NCBI RefSeq assembly: GCF_001571245.1 | Contig: NZ_BCTK01000006.1 | Span: 496,001-560,000, forward strand | Reading direction: 5' to 3' | Length of the DNA stretch: 64,000 bases | DNA from: Achromobacter piechaudii NBRC 102461 | GTDB taxonomy: Bacteria > Pseudomonadota > Gammaproteobacteria > Burkholderiales > Burkholderiaceae_B | Part shown: in pieces, positions 45,378-56,009 of the stretch | Numbering within the stretch: the first letter of the stretch is position 1 | How the letters are laid out: each line of letters begins with the position of its first letter | Position numbers and translations under genes: made by a program | The notes under the pieces: model-generated | Told to the model about the DNA's origin: nothing | Databases searched by the model: none | Seen by the model: only the letters and a program-made list of their open reading frames with translations

Positions 45378-46022
45378 ATGCACTCGAATGCGAAAGCGGC
45401 GCCGATGGCGGCCGTCAGCCATGGCCCGACGGCGGCGCCAGGGCACTCCACGTCACCTTCCGGGCCGCACCAGGCCAGCGTCGACGAGATCGTCCACAGC
45501 TTCGAAGAGGCCGATCATCACGAGGTCAGCCTGGCTGGCTATCAGCCTGAAGACTGGATCTGCCTGGGCATATTCTGGGTGATGTCGTTCCTGGTCTTTT
45601 TGCAGTTCTTCTCGCGCTACGTGTTGAACGACTCCTTCGCCTGGACCGAAGAGCTGGCGGTGTATTGCCTGATCGGCGTGGTGTTCCTGGGCGCGGCGAT
45701 GTGCGTGCGCGCCTGCCGCCATATCCAGGTGGACTTCCTGTACCGCTACCTGCCCAAGCCGGTGGGCCGCGTGCTTTCCACGGTGATCGACATCCTGCGC
45801 ACCGCCTTCTTCGGCTACACGGTCTGGCTCACGTATCGCTACATCGTGCTGGTGGGCGACGAACCCATGACCACGCTGTTCTGGAACAAGTCCTACGTGT
45901 ACTGGCTGGCGCTGGCGGGCTTCGCCATGATGTTCCTGCGGTCGGTGCAGGTGTCGGTGCAGAACTGGCGGCAAGGCTATTCCATTCTGGAAAACCCGGC
46001 GGCCTACGAGTCGCAGGATTGA
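45378..46022 (+). CDS. dctQ: TRAP transporter small permease
   Basis: A 214-residue DctQ with four membrane helices (from about residue 55) and the typical FSRYVLNDSFAWTEELAVY segment. The N-terminal 50 residues are unusually long and rich in Ala, His and Pro. The ATG follows AGGGGAA, 61 bases after dctP. Confidence 0.9.
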   Translation: MHSNAKAAPMAAVSHGPTAAPGHSTSPSGPHQASVDEIVHSFEEADHHEVSLAGYQPEDWICLGIFWVMSFLVFLQFFSRYVLNDSFAWTEELAVYCLIGVVFLGAAMCVRACRHIQVDFLYRYLPKPVGRVLSTVIDILRTAFFGYTVWLTYRYIVLVGDEPMTTLFWNKSYVYWLALAGFAMMFLRSVQVSVQNWRQGYSILENPAAYESQD

Positions 46023-46079
46023 TCCCATGCGCCGGGGCGCGGCCCCTGCGGCGTTGCAGTGCCTTCCCAGGAGCAAGAC

Positions 46080-47489
46080 ATGGGCACATTGATCGGAACC
46101 TTTTTGCTGTTGATGATTCTGGGCCTGCCGGTGGCGGTGTCCATGGCGGGTGCATCGCTGCTGTTCGTGCTGATCTCCGGCAGCGTGCCGGACGTGGTGG
46201 TCGCGCAGCGCATGATCGCGGGCGTGGAATCCTTTCCGCTGCTGGCCGTGCCGTTCTTCATCCTGGCCGGCAACCTGATGAACATCGCCGGCATCACCGG
46301 CCGCATCTACAACTTCGCCGTCGCGCTGGTGGGCTGGATGCGTGGCGGGCTGGGGCAGGTGAACATCATCGGCTCGGTGGTTTTCGCGGGCATGTCGGGC
46401 ACGGCGATTGCCGACGCGGCCGGCCTGGGCACCATCGAAATCAAGGCCATGAAAGACCATGGCTACGAAACCGAATTCGCGGTCGGCGTGACGGCGGCCT
46501 CCGCCACGCTGGGCCCGATCATTCCGCCGTCCTTGCCGTTTGTCATTTACGGCATGATGGCCAACGTGTCGATCGGGTCGCTGTTCCTGGCGGGCCTGAT
46601 TCCGGGCGCGGTGCTGACGATATTGATGATGCTGACCGTCGCCTATTACGCGCGGCGCAACAACTGGGGCGGCGACGTCGCCTTCAACTGGAAGCGCCTG
46701 GGCGGCGCGGGCCTGGAAGTGCTGATCGTGCTGGCGTTCCCCGCATCGATCTGGCTGATGACGCTGGCCGGCCTGTCGCCCAATGCGGCCACCGGCATTG
46801 CATTCGTGGCGCTGCTGGTGCTGGACTGGCGCTTCAATTTCTCGGCCGTGATGGCGCTGATGGCGCCGGTGATCCTGATCGGCGGCATGACGCTGGGCTG
46901 GTTCACTCCCACCGAAGCCGCCGTGGCGGCGGTGATCTGGGCGCTGTTCCTGGGCCTGGTGCGCTATCGCTCGATGACGATGCGCACGCTTGCCAAAGCC
47001 ACGTTCGACACCATCGAGACCACGGCGTCGGTGCTGTTCATCGTGACCGCCGCATCGGTCTTCGCGTGGCTGCTGACCACGACGCAGGCCGCGCAGACGC
47101 TGACCGACGCCATCCTGAGCGTGACGCAGAACAAGTGGGTGTTTCTGCTGATGGCCAACGTGCTGATCCTGATCGTGGGCTGCTTCATCGACACCATCGC
47201 CGCCATCACGATCCTGGTGCCCATCCTGCTGCCCATCGTGCTCAAGTTGGGCATCGACCCGATCCACTTCGGCCTGATCATGACGCTGAACCTGATGATC
47301 GGCCTGCTGCATCCACCGATGGGCATGGTGCTGTTCGTCTTGGCGCGGGTGGCGCGTCTGTCGGTCGAACGCACCACCATGGCCATCCTGCCCTGGCTCG
47401 TGCCGCTGTTCGTGGCGCTGGCCGCCATCACCTACATTCCGCAGATCACGCTGTGGCTGCCCACCGCCATGGGCATGGCCGGCAAATAA
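46080..47489 (+). CDS. dctM: TRAP transporter large permease
   Basis: A 469-residue DctM with 12 or more membrane segments that carries the sodium-coupled transport. GVTAASATLGPIIPPSLPFVIYG and NLMIGLLHPPMGMVLFV are family signatures. The ATG at 46080 has AGGAG upstream. It is somewhat longer than the usual 425-430 residues. Confidence 0.93.
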   Translation: MGTLIGTFLLLMILGLPVAVSMAGASLLFVLISGSVPDVVVAQRMIAGVESFPLLAVPFFILAGNLMNIAGITGRIYNFAVALVGWMRGGLGQVNIIGSVVFAGMSGTAIADAAGLGTIEIKAMKDHGYETEFAVGVTAASATLGPIIPPSLPFVIYGMMANVSIGSLFLAGLIPGAVLTILMMLTVAYYARRNNWGGDVAFNWKRLGGAGLEVLIVLAFPASIWLMTLAGLSPNAATGIAFVALLVLDWRFNFSAVMALMAPVILIGGMTLGWFTPTEAAVAAVIWALFLGLVRYRSMTMRTLAKATFDTIETTASVLFIVTAASVFAWLLTTTQAAQTLTDAILSVTQNKWVFLLMANVLILIVGCFIDTIAAITILVPILLPIVLKLGIDPIHFGLIMTLNLMIGLLHPPMGMVLFVLARVARLSVERTTMAILPWLVPLFVALAAITYIPQITLWLPTAMGMAGK

Positions 47490-48251
<762 letters not shown>

Positions 48252-48282
48252 CGTTTTTCTCTTTACGCAACAAGGAACCGTT

Positions 48283-49149
48283 ATGAAACTGATGCGCCAT
48301 GGCGCCAAGGGCTTTGAAAAGCCCGGCCTGATCGATTCGCAGGGCAAGCTGCGCGACCTGTCTTCGGTGCTGCCCGACATCACCGCGCAGACCCTCAGCG
48401 CCGCGCGCCTGGCCGAGCTGCGCGCGCTGGATGTGTCCAAGCTGCCGCTGGTGGACAACCCCGGCCGCGTGGCGCCGCCCTGGAGCGGCATGGGCAAGTT
48501 CATCTGCATCGGCCTGAACTACGCCGACCACGCCGCCGAATCCGGCCTGCCCGTGCCGGCCGAACCCGTCATCTTCATGAAGCCGACCTCGGCCGTCGTC
48601 GGCCCCAATGACCCCGTCGTGCTGCCGCAGGATTCGGTCAAGACCGATTGGGAAGTCGAACTGGGCGTGGTCATCGGCGAGAAGGCGCGCTACGTCAGCG
48701 AGGCCGACGCGATGAAGTACGTGGCCGGCTATTGCGTCGTCAACGACGTGTCCGAACGCGAATACCAGATCGAGCGCGGCGGCACCTGGGACAAGGGCAA
48801 GGGTTGCGACACCTTCGGGCACATCGGTCCGTGGCTGGCCACCGCCGATGAGATCCCCAATCCCCAAGACCTGGAAATGTGGCTGGAGGTCAACGGCAAG
48901 CGCTATCAGAACGGCAGCACGCGCACCATGGTGTTTGGCGTGGCGCAGCTGGTGGCCTATGTCAGCCGCTTCATGACGCTGTATCCCGGCGACCTCATCA
49001 GCACCGGCACGCCGCCCGGCGTGGGCATGGGCCAGAAGCCCGCGCCCGTCTACCTGAAGGCGGGCGACGAGATCAAGCTGGGCATTGCGGGCCTGGGAGA
49101 ACAGCGCCAGCGTGTCCATGCCTGGGACCCGGCCTTGATCGACGGCTGA
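48283..49149 (+). CDS. FAH-family hydrolase, 2,4-diketo-3-deoxy sugar-acid hydrolase type
   Basis: A 288-residue fumarylacetoacetate hydrolase-family enzyme. GLNYADHAAESG and EVELGVVIGEKARYV carry the metal-binding acidic residues, and ISTGTPPGVGMG is the C-terminal motif. It resembles 2,4-diketo-3-deoxy-L-fuconate hydrolase; the same group is often labelled ureidoglycolate lyase. With the SDR upstream a C-C hydrolysis giving pyruvate and a hydroxy acid is likely. Confidence 0.88.
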   Translation: MKLMRHGAKGFEKPGLIDSQGKLRDLSSVLPDITAQTLSAARLAELRALDVSKLPLVDNPGRVAPPWSGMGKFICIGLNYADHAAESGLPVPAEPVIFMKPTSAVVGPNDPVVLPQDSVKTDWEVELGVVIGEKARYVSEADAMKYVAGYCVVNDVSEREYQIERGGTWDKGKGCDTFGHIGPWLATADEIPNPQDLEMWLEVNGKRYQNGSTRTMVFGVAQLVAYVSRFMTLYPGDLISTGTPPGVGMGQKPAPVYLKAGDEIKLGIAGLGEQRQRVHAWDPALIDG

Positions 49150-49187
49150 TCGCGCGCCTGCCGCACCCCTTACTTTCCGGAGTCTTC

Positions 49188-50723
49188 ATGTCCCAGAACG
49201 ATACGGCCGTCATACGCATCCACCCGGCGGACAACGTGGTGATCGCCCGGCGCCAGCTCGTCAGCGGCACGCGGATCGAAAGCGAAGGGGTGACGGTGCA
49301 GGGGCTGGTGCCGCCCGGCCACAAGCTGGCCGTGCGCGCCATCGCGGCGGGCGAGCCGGTGCGCCGCTACAACCAGATCATCGGTGTGGCGCGCCAGCCC
49401 ATCGCGGCCGGCCAGCATGTGCATACGCAGAACCTGGAGTTCTCGGATTTCGAGCGCGACTACGCGGTGGGGCAGGGCGCGCATCCTACGGATTACGTGG
49501 CGCAGCCGGCCACCTTCGAGGGCATCGTGCGCGCCGATGGCCGCATCGCCACGCGCAACTACATCGGCATCCTGACCAGCGTGAACTGTTCGGCCACGGT
49601 GGCGCGCGCCATCGCCGACCACTTCCGCCGCGACATCCATCCCGACGCGCTAGCTGCCTGTCCGAACGTGGACGGCGTGGTGGCGCTGACCCACGGCGCG
49701 GGCTGCGCCACCGGCAGCGAGGGCGAACCGTTGAAGGTGCTGCGCCGCACGCTGGGCGGCTACGCGCGCCACGCGAATTTTGGCGGGTTGATGGTGGTGG
49801 GGCTGGGCTGTGAAACCAATCAGATCGGCGGCTTGATGGAGCAGGAAGGCTTGCGCGAAAGCGGCCTGTTGCACACCTTCAACATCCAGGACACGGGCGG
49901 CACGCGCAAGACCGTGGCGCGCGGCATCGAACTGGTGGAACAGATGCTGGAGCAGGCCAACCAGGTGCGTCGCCAGCCTGTACCGGCCAGCCATCTGACG
50001 GTGGGCCTGCAATGCGGAGGCTCCGATGGTTATTCCGGCATCAGCGCCAACCCCGCGCTGGGCGCGGCCGTGGACTTGCTGGTGCGCCACGGCGGCACCG
50101 CCATCCTGTCGGAAACACCTGAAATCTACGGCGGAGAACATCTGCTGACGCGCCGCGCGCAAACGCCGGCCGTCGCCGACAAGCTGCTGGCCCGCGTGCG
50201 CTGGTGGGAAGACTACTGCGAACGCAATGACGCCGAGATGGACAACAACCCCTCGGCCGGCAACAAGGCGGGCGGGCTGACCACCATTCTTGAAAAGTCC
50301 CTGGGCGCCATCGCCAAGAGCGGCACCACCAACCTGACCGACGTGTTCGAGTACGCGGAACCCGTGCGCACGCGCGGCCTGGTCTTCATGGACACGCCGG
50401 GCTACGACCCCGTCTCGGCCACCGGCCAGGTCGCGGGCGGCGCCAACCTGATCTGCTTTACCACCGGGCGCGGTTCGGCCTACGGCTGCGCGCCCGCGCC
50501 CTCGTTGAAGCTGTCCACCAACACGGCCTTGTGGCAACGCCAGTCCGACGACATCGACATCAATTGCGGCGAAGTGGTGGACGGCGCGCAAAGCGTGGCG
50601 CAGATGGGCGAACGCATCTTCCAGCTCATGCTCCAGACGGCATCCGGACGCCGTACCCGCAGCGAAGAACACGGCTATGGCCAGAATGAATTCGTGCCGT
50701 GGCAATTGGGCGCGGTGATGTGA
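49188..50723 (+). CDS. UxaA-family sugar-acid dehydratase
   Basis: A 511-residue full-length UxaA-type protein: SAF domain (about 1-95) with HPADNVVIARR, and the large catalytic domain with NCSATVARAIADHF, HGAGCA, GCETNQ and NNPSAGNKAGGLTTILEKSLG. The family dehydrates D-altronate, galactarate or related acids to 2-keto-3-deoxy acids with iron. The ATG at 49188 follows CCGGAG. The substrate is not certain; altronate is the default guess given the hexuronate-type dehydrogenase next to it. Confidence 0.87.
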   Translation: MSQNDTAVIRIHPADNVVIARRQLVSGTRIESEGVTVQGLVPPGHKLAVRAIAAGEPVRRYNQIIGVARQPIAAGQHVHTQNLEFSDFERDYAVGQGAHPTDYVAQPATFEGIVRADGRIATRNYIGILTSVNCSATVARAIADHFRRDIHPDALAACPNVDGVVALTHGAGCATGSEGEPLKVLRRTLGGYARHANFGGLMVVGLGCETNQIGGLMEQEGLRESGLLHTFNIQDTGGTRKTVARGIELVEQMLEQANQVRRQPVPASHLTVGLQCGGSDGYSGISANPALGAAVDLLVRHGGTAILSETPEIYGGEHLLTRRAQTPAVADKLLARVRWWEDYCERNDAEMDNNPSAGNKAGGLTTILEKSLGAIAKSGTTNLTDVFEYAEPVRTRGLVFMDTPGYDPVSATGQVAGGANLICFTTGRGSAYGCAPAPSLKLSTNTALWQRQSDDIDINCGEVVDGAQSVAQMGERIFQLMLQTASGRRTRSEEHGYGQNEFVPWQLGAVM

Positions 50724-50851
50724 CGGCCGTCGATGTTGCATTTGGTCACTGCGCTGGTATCGAAGAAATCGGCGTCTGCGGATATCCTCATCCGCGCGCC
50801 GACTGGCCGGTCATTCGACAGGTGCATGGCGCCTTCCGCCACTGGTCAACC

Positions 50852-52372
50852 ATGCTTGAACGTTTGAATACGGAGTCGTTGCCGCGCCTGCCCGCAGACG
50901 TGGAAAAACCTGTCTATGATCGCAGCCGGCTTACGCCCGGCATCGTGCATCTGGGATTGGGCGCATTTCATCGCGCGCATCAGGCGGTCATGACGGACCT
51001 TGCCATCGAGGCCAGCGGCGACCTGAGCTGGGGCATTCTGGGCGTGTCCTTGCGCAGCCCCGCCACGCGCGATGCGCTGACGCCGCAAGATGGCCTGTAC
51101 ACGCTGGCGCTGCGCGATGACGGTCCTGACGGACAGGCGCGCGAGCAACTGCGCGTGGTCGGTTCCGTGCTGCGCGTGATGGTGGCGGGCGAAGATCCCA
51201 ATGCCGTACTTGAGCGGATCGCGTATCCGCAGACTCGCATCGTCAGCCTGACCGTGACCGAAAAAGGCTACAGCCATGAGCCGGCCACGGGGCATCTGCG
51301 CTGGGATGATCCCGACATCCTGCACGATCTTGAAAATCCGCACCGCCCGCGCAGCACGATCGGCATCCTGGTCTACGGGTTGGCGCTGCGGCGCGAGCGC
51401 GGGCTGCCGCCCGTCACCCTGATGTCTTGCGACAACCTGCGCGGCAACGGCGACCTGCTGCGCAGCCTGGTGCTGGCCTTCGCGCTGCGCGTGGACGTGG
51501 CGCTGACGGGCTGGATCGACACGCACTGCACCTTTCCCAATTCCATGGTGGACCGCATGGTGCCCGGCACCGACGACCATGACCGCGACCGCATTGCGCA
51601 GCGGCTGGGCGTGCAGGACGCCTGGCCCGTCGTGGGCGAGCCCTATCTGAATTGGGTGATCGAAGACAAGTTCGCCGCCGGCCGCCCCGCCTGGGAAACG
51701 CAGGGCGGCGCGACCTTCGTGCGCAGCGCCGCACCCTACGAGCGCTTGAAGCTGCGCATGGTGAACGGCCCGCATTCCACCTTTGCCTATCTGGGCGCAT
51801 TGCTGGGGCACCAGACCATCGGCGTATCGGTGCGGACGCCTGCGTTGCACGCATTTGTCGAAGCCATGATGCGGCTGGAAATCGCGCCGACCTTAAGGGG
51901 CATTCCGGATGGCGGGCTGGAAGAATACGGTCGCCGCTTCCTGGCGCGCATCGCCAATCCAGCGCTGCCGCACCCCACGCCGCAAGTAGCCAGGGACGGC
52001 TCGCAGAAAATTCCGCAGCAACTGCTGGAGACCATCCGCGCGCGCCTGCGCACGGGCGACGACATTCAGCGCCTGTCTTTGGCCGTGGCGGCGTGGCTGC
52101 ACTATCTGCGCGGCGAGGACGAACAAGGTAAACGCTACGCCATCGAGGACCCGCTGGCCGCGCGTCTGGCCAAGCTGCTGTCGCGCGCCGAAGTCGCCGC
52201 GCGCGCGTGCGCGCCCGCCCAATCGGCGCACCGCCGCGCGATGGTGCTGGCGGGTTTCAAGCCGGTGTTCGGCGACCTGGGCCGCGCGGATGACTTCGTT
52301 ACCGCGCTGTCCACGCATCTGGAAAACCTGCGCCAGCATGGCGTCATGTACGCGGTGCAAGCCGCCACCTGA
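50852..52372 (+). CDS. Mannitol dehydrogenase-family oxidoreductase (hexuronate reductase type)
   Basis: A 506-residue long-chain polyol/hexuronate dehydrogenase. GIVHLGLGAFHRAHQAV is the N-terminal cofactor motif, and KLRMVNGPHSTFAYLG carries the catalytic Lys/Asn/His array. Relatives include fructuronate reductase (UxuB) and mannitol dehydrogenase. A 128-base gap separates it from the uxaA gene, so it may have its own promoter. It would reduce a keto-uronate to the aldonate used by the dehydratase. Confidence 0.87.
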   Translation: MLERLNTESLPRLPADVEKPVYDRSRLTPGIVHLGLGAFHRAHQAVMTDLAIEASGDLSWGILGVSLRSPATRDALTPQDGLYTLALRDDGPDGQAREQLRVVGSVLRVMVAGEDPNAVLERIAYPQTRIVSLTVTEKGYSHEPATGHLRWDDPDILHDLENPHRPRSTIGILVYGLALRRERGLPPVTLMSCDNLRGNGDLLRSLVLAFALRVDVALTGWIDTHCTFPNSMVDRMVPGTDDHDRDRIAQRLGVQDAWPVVGEPYLNWVIEDKFAAGRPAWETQGGATFVRSAAPYERLKLRMVNGPHSTFAYLGALLGHQTIGVSVRTPALHAFVEAMMRLEIAPTLRGIPDGGLEEYGRRFLARIANPALPHPTPQVARDGSQKIPQQLLETIRARLRTGDDIQRLSLAVAAWLHYLRGEDEQGKRYAIEDPLAARLAKLLSRAEVAARACAPAQSAHRRAMVLAGFKPVFGDLGRADDFVTALSTHLENLRQHGVMYAVQAAT

Positions 52373-52385
52373 AGGAGAGCGCCGC

Positions 52386-53444
52386 ATGCCCATCGAAAGC
52401 CGAGTGGACGCCGAGACATGGGAACGCTGGGGCAGCGCCTGCCTGCGCGCCCAGGGTTTCAGCGACGACGATGCGCGCTGCCTGGCGGCAAGCCTGGCGC
52501 AGACGAGCCTCTGGGGCATTGATTCGCATGGCATCGCGCGGCTGCCGCATTACCTGAACCGCGTGGCGCATGGCTCTATCCAGGCGCGGCCGTCGATTCG
52601 GATCGAGCGCAGCGGTCCGGGCACGGCGCAAGTGTATGGCGGACAAGGGCAGGGCATCGTGGTGGCGCATCGGGCCATCGCGCTGGCCATCGACCTGGCG
52701 CGCGAAGCTGGGATCGCGGCGGTCGGCGTCAGCGATTCCTCGCATTGCGGCGCGGTCGGCCTGTACAGCCGCGCGGCCGCCCGGCAAGGCCTGATCGGCA
52801 TCGCCTTCACGCATTCCGATTCCATTGCCGCGCCGCATGGCGGGCATCAGGCGTTCTTCGGCACCAACCCCATATCGATGGCTTTCCCGCGCGCGGACGG
52901 CGAGCCGTTGTGCCTGGACATGGCGACCACGGCCATACCTTGGAACCGCGTCATGAACGCGCGCCGCGACGGCGTGGCGCTGGCGCCGGGCGTGGCGATC
53001 GACGCCGAGGGCACCGACTGCACCGATGCCGAGGCCGTGCGCGCGCTGCGCCCCTTGGGCGGTGAAGTCTATGGCTACAAGGGCTATGGCCTGGCCATGG
53101 TGATCGAACTGCTGTGCGGCCCCTTGAACGGCAATCCGTTCGGGCCGCACATCTCGCCCATGTACGAACAGTTGCAGCGTCCGCGCGAGCTGGGCGCATT
53201 CTTCATCGTGATCGACCCTGCGCGCTTTGCCGGGGGCGCGGCGCTGGCGGGTGTGGTGGCGGCGATGGCGATGGAGTTGTCGCAAGCGCCGGGATCGCCG
53301 CGCGTACCGGGCGACCCCGAAGCGGCGGCACAGGTCGAACGCCTGCGCGACGGCCTGCCCGTGCCGCCCGCGTTGTGGATTGAAATGCAGGACTGGAGCG
53401 AGCGGCTGGGCGTGCCGTTGCCGGCGCAACGCGTGGGAGCTTGA
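52386..53444 (+). CDS. Ldh_2-family (malate/L-lactate type) oxidoreductase
   Basis: A 352-residue NAD(P)-dependent enzyme of the YiaK/MDH-LDH type 2 family, unrelated to Rossmann dehydrogenases. WGIDSHGIARLPHYL carries the catalytic histidine, SDSSHCGAVGLYS is the cofactor motif, and FFGTNPISMAFPR is typical. The ATG follows AAGGAG, 13 bases after the mannitol-type dehydrogenase. It may interconvert a 2-keto acid and 2-hydroxy acid of the same pathway. Confidence 0.88.
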   Translation: MPIESRVDAETWERWGSACLRAQGFSDDDARCLAASLAQTSLWGIDSHGIARLPHYLNRVAHGSIQARPSIRIERSGPGTAQVYGGQGQGIVVAHRAIALAIDLAREAGIAAVGVSDSSHCGAVGLYSRAAARQGLIGIAFTHSDSIAAPHGGHQAFFGTNPISMAFPRADGEPLCLDMATTAIPWNRVMNARRDGVALAPGVAIDAEGTDCTDAEAVRALRPLGGEVYGYKGYGLAMVIELLCGPLNGNPFGPHISPMYEQLQRPRELGAFFIVIDPARFAGGAALAGVVAAMAMELSQAPGSPRVPGDPEAAAQVERLRDGLPVPPALWIEMQDWSERLGVPLPAQRVGA

Positions 53445-53529
53445 TGGGAGTGGTGAGGCGGCGACTGGTAAGGCACGGGCTGATAAGGCGCTGTCGGCGC
53501 CCACGGCCTCATGCTTGAACCCTCCGCGC

Positions 53530-54240
53530 CTACACCCCCAGGTACTGCAACAGCCTGGGCTCGTCGTCCAGGAATGCCTGCGATGTGCCCGTCCATGCCA
53601 CGCGGCCCTTTTCGACGATGGCGTGATGGTCGGCCGTTGCAAGCAGCGGCTCAAGATTCTTGTCGATGCACAGCACGGCCAGCCCGGTCTGCTTGAGGCT
53701 GTCCAGCGCCGACCAGATTTCCTCGCGCACCACGGGCGCTAGCCCCTCGGTGGCTTCGTCCAGGATCAACAGGCGCGGATTGGTCAGCAGCGCACGGCCG
53801 ATCGCCAGCATCTGTTGTTCTCCGCCCGACAGGTGGCTGCCCAGATGGCGTGCGCGTTCGGACAGGCGGGGAAACAGCGCATACACACGATCCAGGGTCC
53901 AAGCGTGTTCGAGGCCCTGACGGTTGTGGGCGGTGGCGACCAGATTTTCCCGCACCGACAGATTCGGAAAGATGTGCCGGCCTTCGGGTACCAGCCCGAT
54001 GCCGCACTGCGCCACCTTGTAGGACGGCAGGCGGCTGATGTCCTGGCCATCAAACACGATGCTGCCTTGCGTGGCGCGCGTCAGCCCCATCACCGCCTTC
54101 ACCGTGGTCGACTTGCCCATGCCGTTGCGGCCCAGCAGCGTCACGAATTCGCCGGGTCCGATATCCAGGTCGATGCCGAACAACGCCTGGCTGGCGCCGT
54201 AGTGGGCGGTCACGCCGCGCAGCGATAGCAGGGGGCTCAT
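53530..54240 (-). CDS. livF: Branched-chain-type ABC transporter ATPase LivF
   Basis: A 236-residue ATPase. Walker A GRNGMGKST (about 38-46), signature HLSGGEQQMLAIGRAL and Walker B LLILDEATEGLAP are present. The start ATG overlaps the livG stop. It is the last gene of the Liv-type importer attached to the 3-hydroxyanthranilate genes. Confidence 0.93.
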   Translation of the reverse strand: MSPLLSLRGVTAHYGASQALFGIDLDIGPGEFVTLLGRNGMGKSTTVKAVMGLTRATQGSIVFDGQDISRLPSYKVAQCGIGLVPEGRHIFPNLSVRENLVATAHNRQGLEHAWTLDRVYALFPRLSERARHLGSHLSGGEQQMLAIGRALLTNPRLLILDEATEGLAPVVREEIWSALDSLKQTGLAVLCIDKNLEPLLATADHHAIVEKGRVAWTGTSQAFLDDEPRLLQYLGV

Positions 54241-55019
54241 GCGGCTTCTCCTTGCTTGCGGGGGCTTCTTGCGCTGCCTCGTTCGCTGCCCAGATAGCAT
54301 TCGCGCACCTGGGGATCGTTGCGGATCTGGTCGGCCGTGCCGCAAGCCAGCGCGCTGCCGTAGACCAGCACGGTAATGCGATCGGACAACGCGAAGACGG
54401 CCTGCATGTCGTGTTCCACCAGCAAGATCGTGTAGCGCCCGCGCAGTTGCAGGAGCAGGCGCGTCATGGCTTCGGATTCGTGCTGACTCATGCCGGCCAT
54501 GGGCTCGTCCAGCAGCAGCAGCGACGGCTGGCACGCCAGCACCATGGCCAGTTCCAATTGGCGCAGCTCGCCATGCGCAAGCTCACCCGCTGGCGTATTG
54601 GCGCGCGCCGACAGCCCGGTGAGCACCAGCGCCTCGTGAGCGGGGTCGGTCAGCGCAGCGGTGGCCAGGACCGGCTTGAAGAACCGGAAGCTGTGGCCAC
54701 GCTGTGCCTGCACCGCCATCGCCACGTTTTCCAGCGCGGTGAAGGGCTTGAACACCGAGGTGATCTGATAAGAGCGCGCCAGCCCGTGGCGCACGCGGGT
54801 GTGCACCGGCATGCGCGTGATGTCGCGATCGCCCAGCAGCACGCGGCCCGCGTCCGGTCGAAGCTCACCGCTGAGTTGGCCGATCAGCGTGGTCTTGCCC
54901 GCGCCGTTCGGCCCGATCACGGCGTGCAGCTCGCCTGCCTGCACATCCAGCGACAGGTTGTCGGTAACGGTCAGGCCGCCGTAGCGCTTGACCAGGCCTT
55001 CGACACGCAACGCGCTCAT
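54237..55019 (-). CDS. livG: Branched-chain-type ABC transporter ATPase LivG
   Basis: A 260-residue ATPase with Walker A GPNGAGKTT, signature-like ELAHGELRQLELAMVLA and Walker B LLLLDEPMAGMS. It overlaps livF and livM by four bases at each end (ATGA junctions), so the transporter genes are tightly coupled. Confidence 0.93.
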   Translation of the reverse strand: MSALRVEGLVKRYGGLTVTDNLSLDVQAGELHAVIGPNGAGKTTLIGQLSGELRPDAGRVLLGDRDITRMPVHTRVRHGLARSYQITSVFKPFTALENVAMAVQAQRGHSFRFFKPVLATAALTDPAHEALVLTGLSARANTPAGELAHGELRQLELAMVLACQPSLLLLDEPMAGMSQHESEAMTRLLLQLRGRYTILLVEHDMQAVFALSDRITVLVYGSALACGTADQIRNDPQVRECYLGSERGSARSPRKQGEAA

Positions 55020-55999
55020 TGCGGTTCTCCGGAAGGTTGACGCAGCGGCGGGCAGGCGCGTCGCAAGGGCGTGTCGCGCAGGCTGCCATACACGCCGCGC
55101 CGCGACACCAACACCACGCCCACGATCAACAGGCCCATGATCAGCATCCAGTGCCCGGTCAAGAGCTTCAAGCCTTCTTCCAGCAGCAGGAAGGCCAGCG
55201 CGCCGACCACCGGGCCGAACAGCGTGCCAATGCCGCCCAGCACCACCATCACGATCAGTTCGCCGGACGTGGTCCAGGCCAAGTAGGACGGCGACACGTA
55301 CATCGTCAGGTTGGCCAGCAGCACGCCGGCCACGCCGCAGATCATGGCCGAGATCACGTAGGCCGCCAGCCGGTAGCGCAACGTCGGAAAGCCCAGCGCG
55401 CGCATGCGCCGTTCGTTGGCCTGGCAGCCACGCAACACCATGCCGAACGGCGCGTGGATCAGCCGGTGCATCAGCGCCAGCACCGCCAGCAGCACTCCGA
55501 AGGCCGCGTAGTACAGCGCCAGCGGCGTATCCAGCCGGAACGCGCCGAAGTCGCTGCCCGCAAACAGAGACATGCCATCGTCGCCGCCAAAACCGTCCAG
55601 CCCCGTCGCCAGAAAGTAGAACATCTGCGCGAACGCCAGCGTGATCATGATGAAGGCGATGCCGGACGTGCGCATCACCACGTAGCCGCTGACCAGCCCC
55701 ACTACGGCGCAGGCGCCCAGCGCGCCGGCCAGATGCAGCCAGCCGCTTTCGATACCGTAGTGCGACATCACCCCGACCGAGTACGCGCCCAGGCCCAGAT
55801 ACAGCGCGTGGCCAAAACTCACCATGCCGCCAAAGCCCAGCAACAGGTTCAAGGCCAGCGCGGCCACGGCGTAGACCAGCACGCGGCCGAACAGCGCCAG
55901 CAGGAAAGGTTCGCCCTGCCAGTGGGCGTAGACGGGCAGCAGGGCCAACAGCAGCAGCAGGCCGCCGGCGACAAGAACACGTGGAGAGGATAGGTGCAT
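55016..55999 (-). CDS. livM: Branched-chain-type ABC transporter permease LivM
   Basis: A 327-residue permease with about nine membrane segments. GFGGMVSFGHALYLGLGAYSVG is the conserved LivM segment. I prefer the ATG at 55999 (MHLSSPRV) because AAGGGGA lies upstream; an ATG at 56017 would overlap livH by eight bases. It pairs with LivH. Confidence 0.92.
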   Translation of the reverse strand: MHLSSPRVLVAGGLLLLLALLPVYAHWQGEPFLLALFGRVLVYAVAALALNLLLGFGGMVSFGHALYLGLGAYSVGVMSHYGIESGWLHLAGALGACAVVGLVSGYVVMRTSGIAFIMITLAFAQMFYFLATGLDGFGGDDGMSLFAGSDFGAFRLDTPLALYYAAFGVLLAVLALMHRLIHAPFGMVLRGCQANERRMRALGFPTLRYRLAAYVISAMICGVAGVLLANLTMYVSPSYLAWTTSGELIVMVVLGGIGTLFGPVVGALAFLLLEEGLKLLTGHWMLIMGLLIVGVVLVSRRGVYGSLRDTPLRRACPPLRQPSGEPQ

Positions 56000-56009
56000 G
56001 CGGTTCCCC

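Noticed and set aside
45453-47312. 619-codon minus-strand frame opposite dctQ/dctM
   Set aside because: It is rich in His, Gln and Asp, lacks motifs and lies opposite two well-supported TRAP genes.
49188-50723. Sulfolactate sulfo-lyase instead of a sugar-acid dehydratase
   Set aside because: SuyA and SuyB are usually separate genes, whereas this is a full-length fusion next to hexuronate-type enzymes; the possibility is small but not zero.
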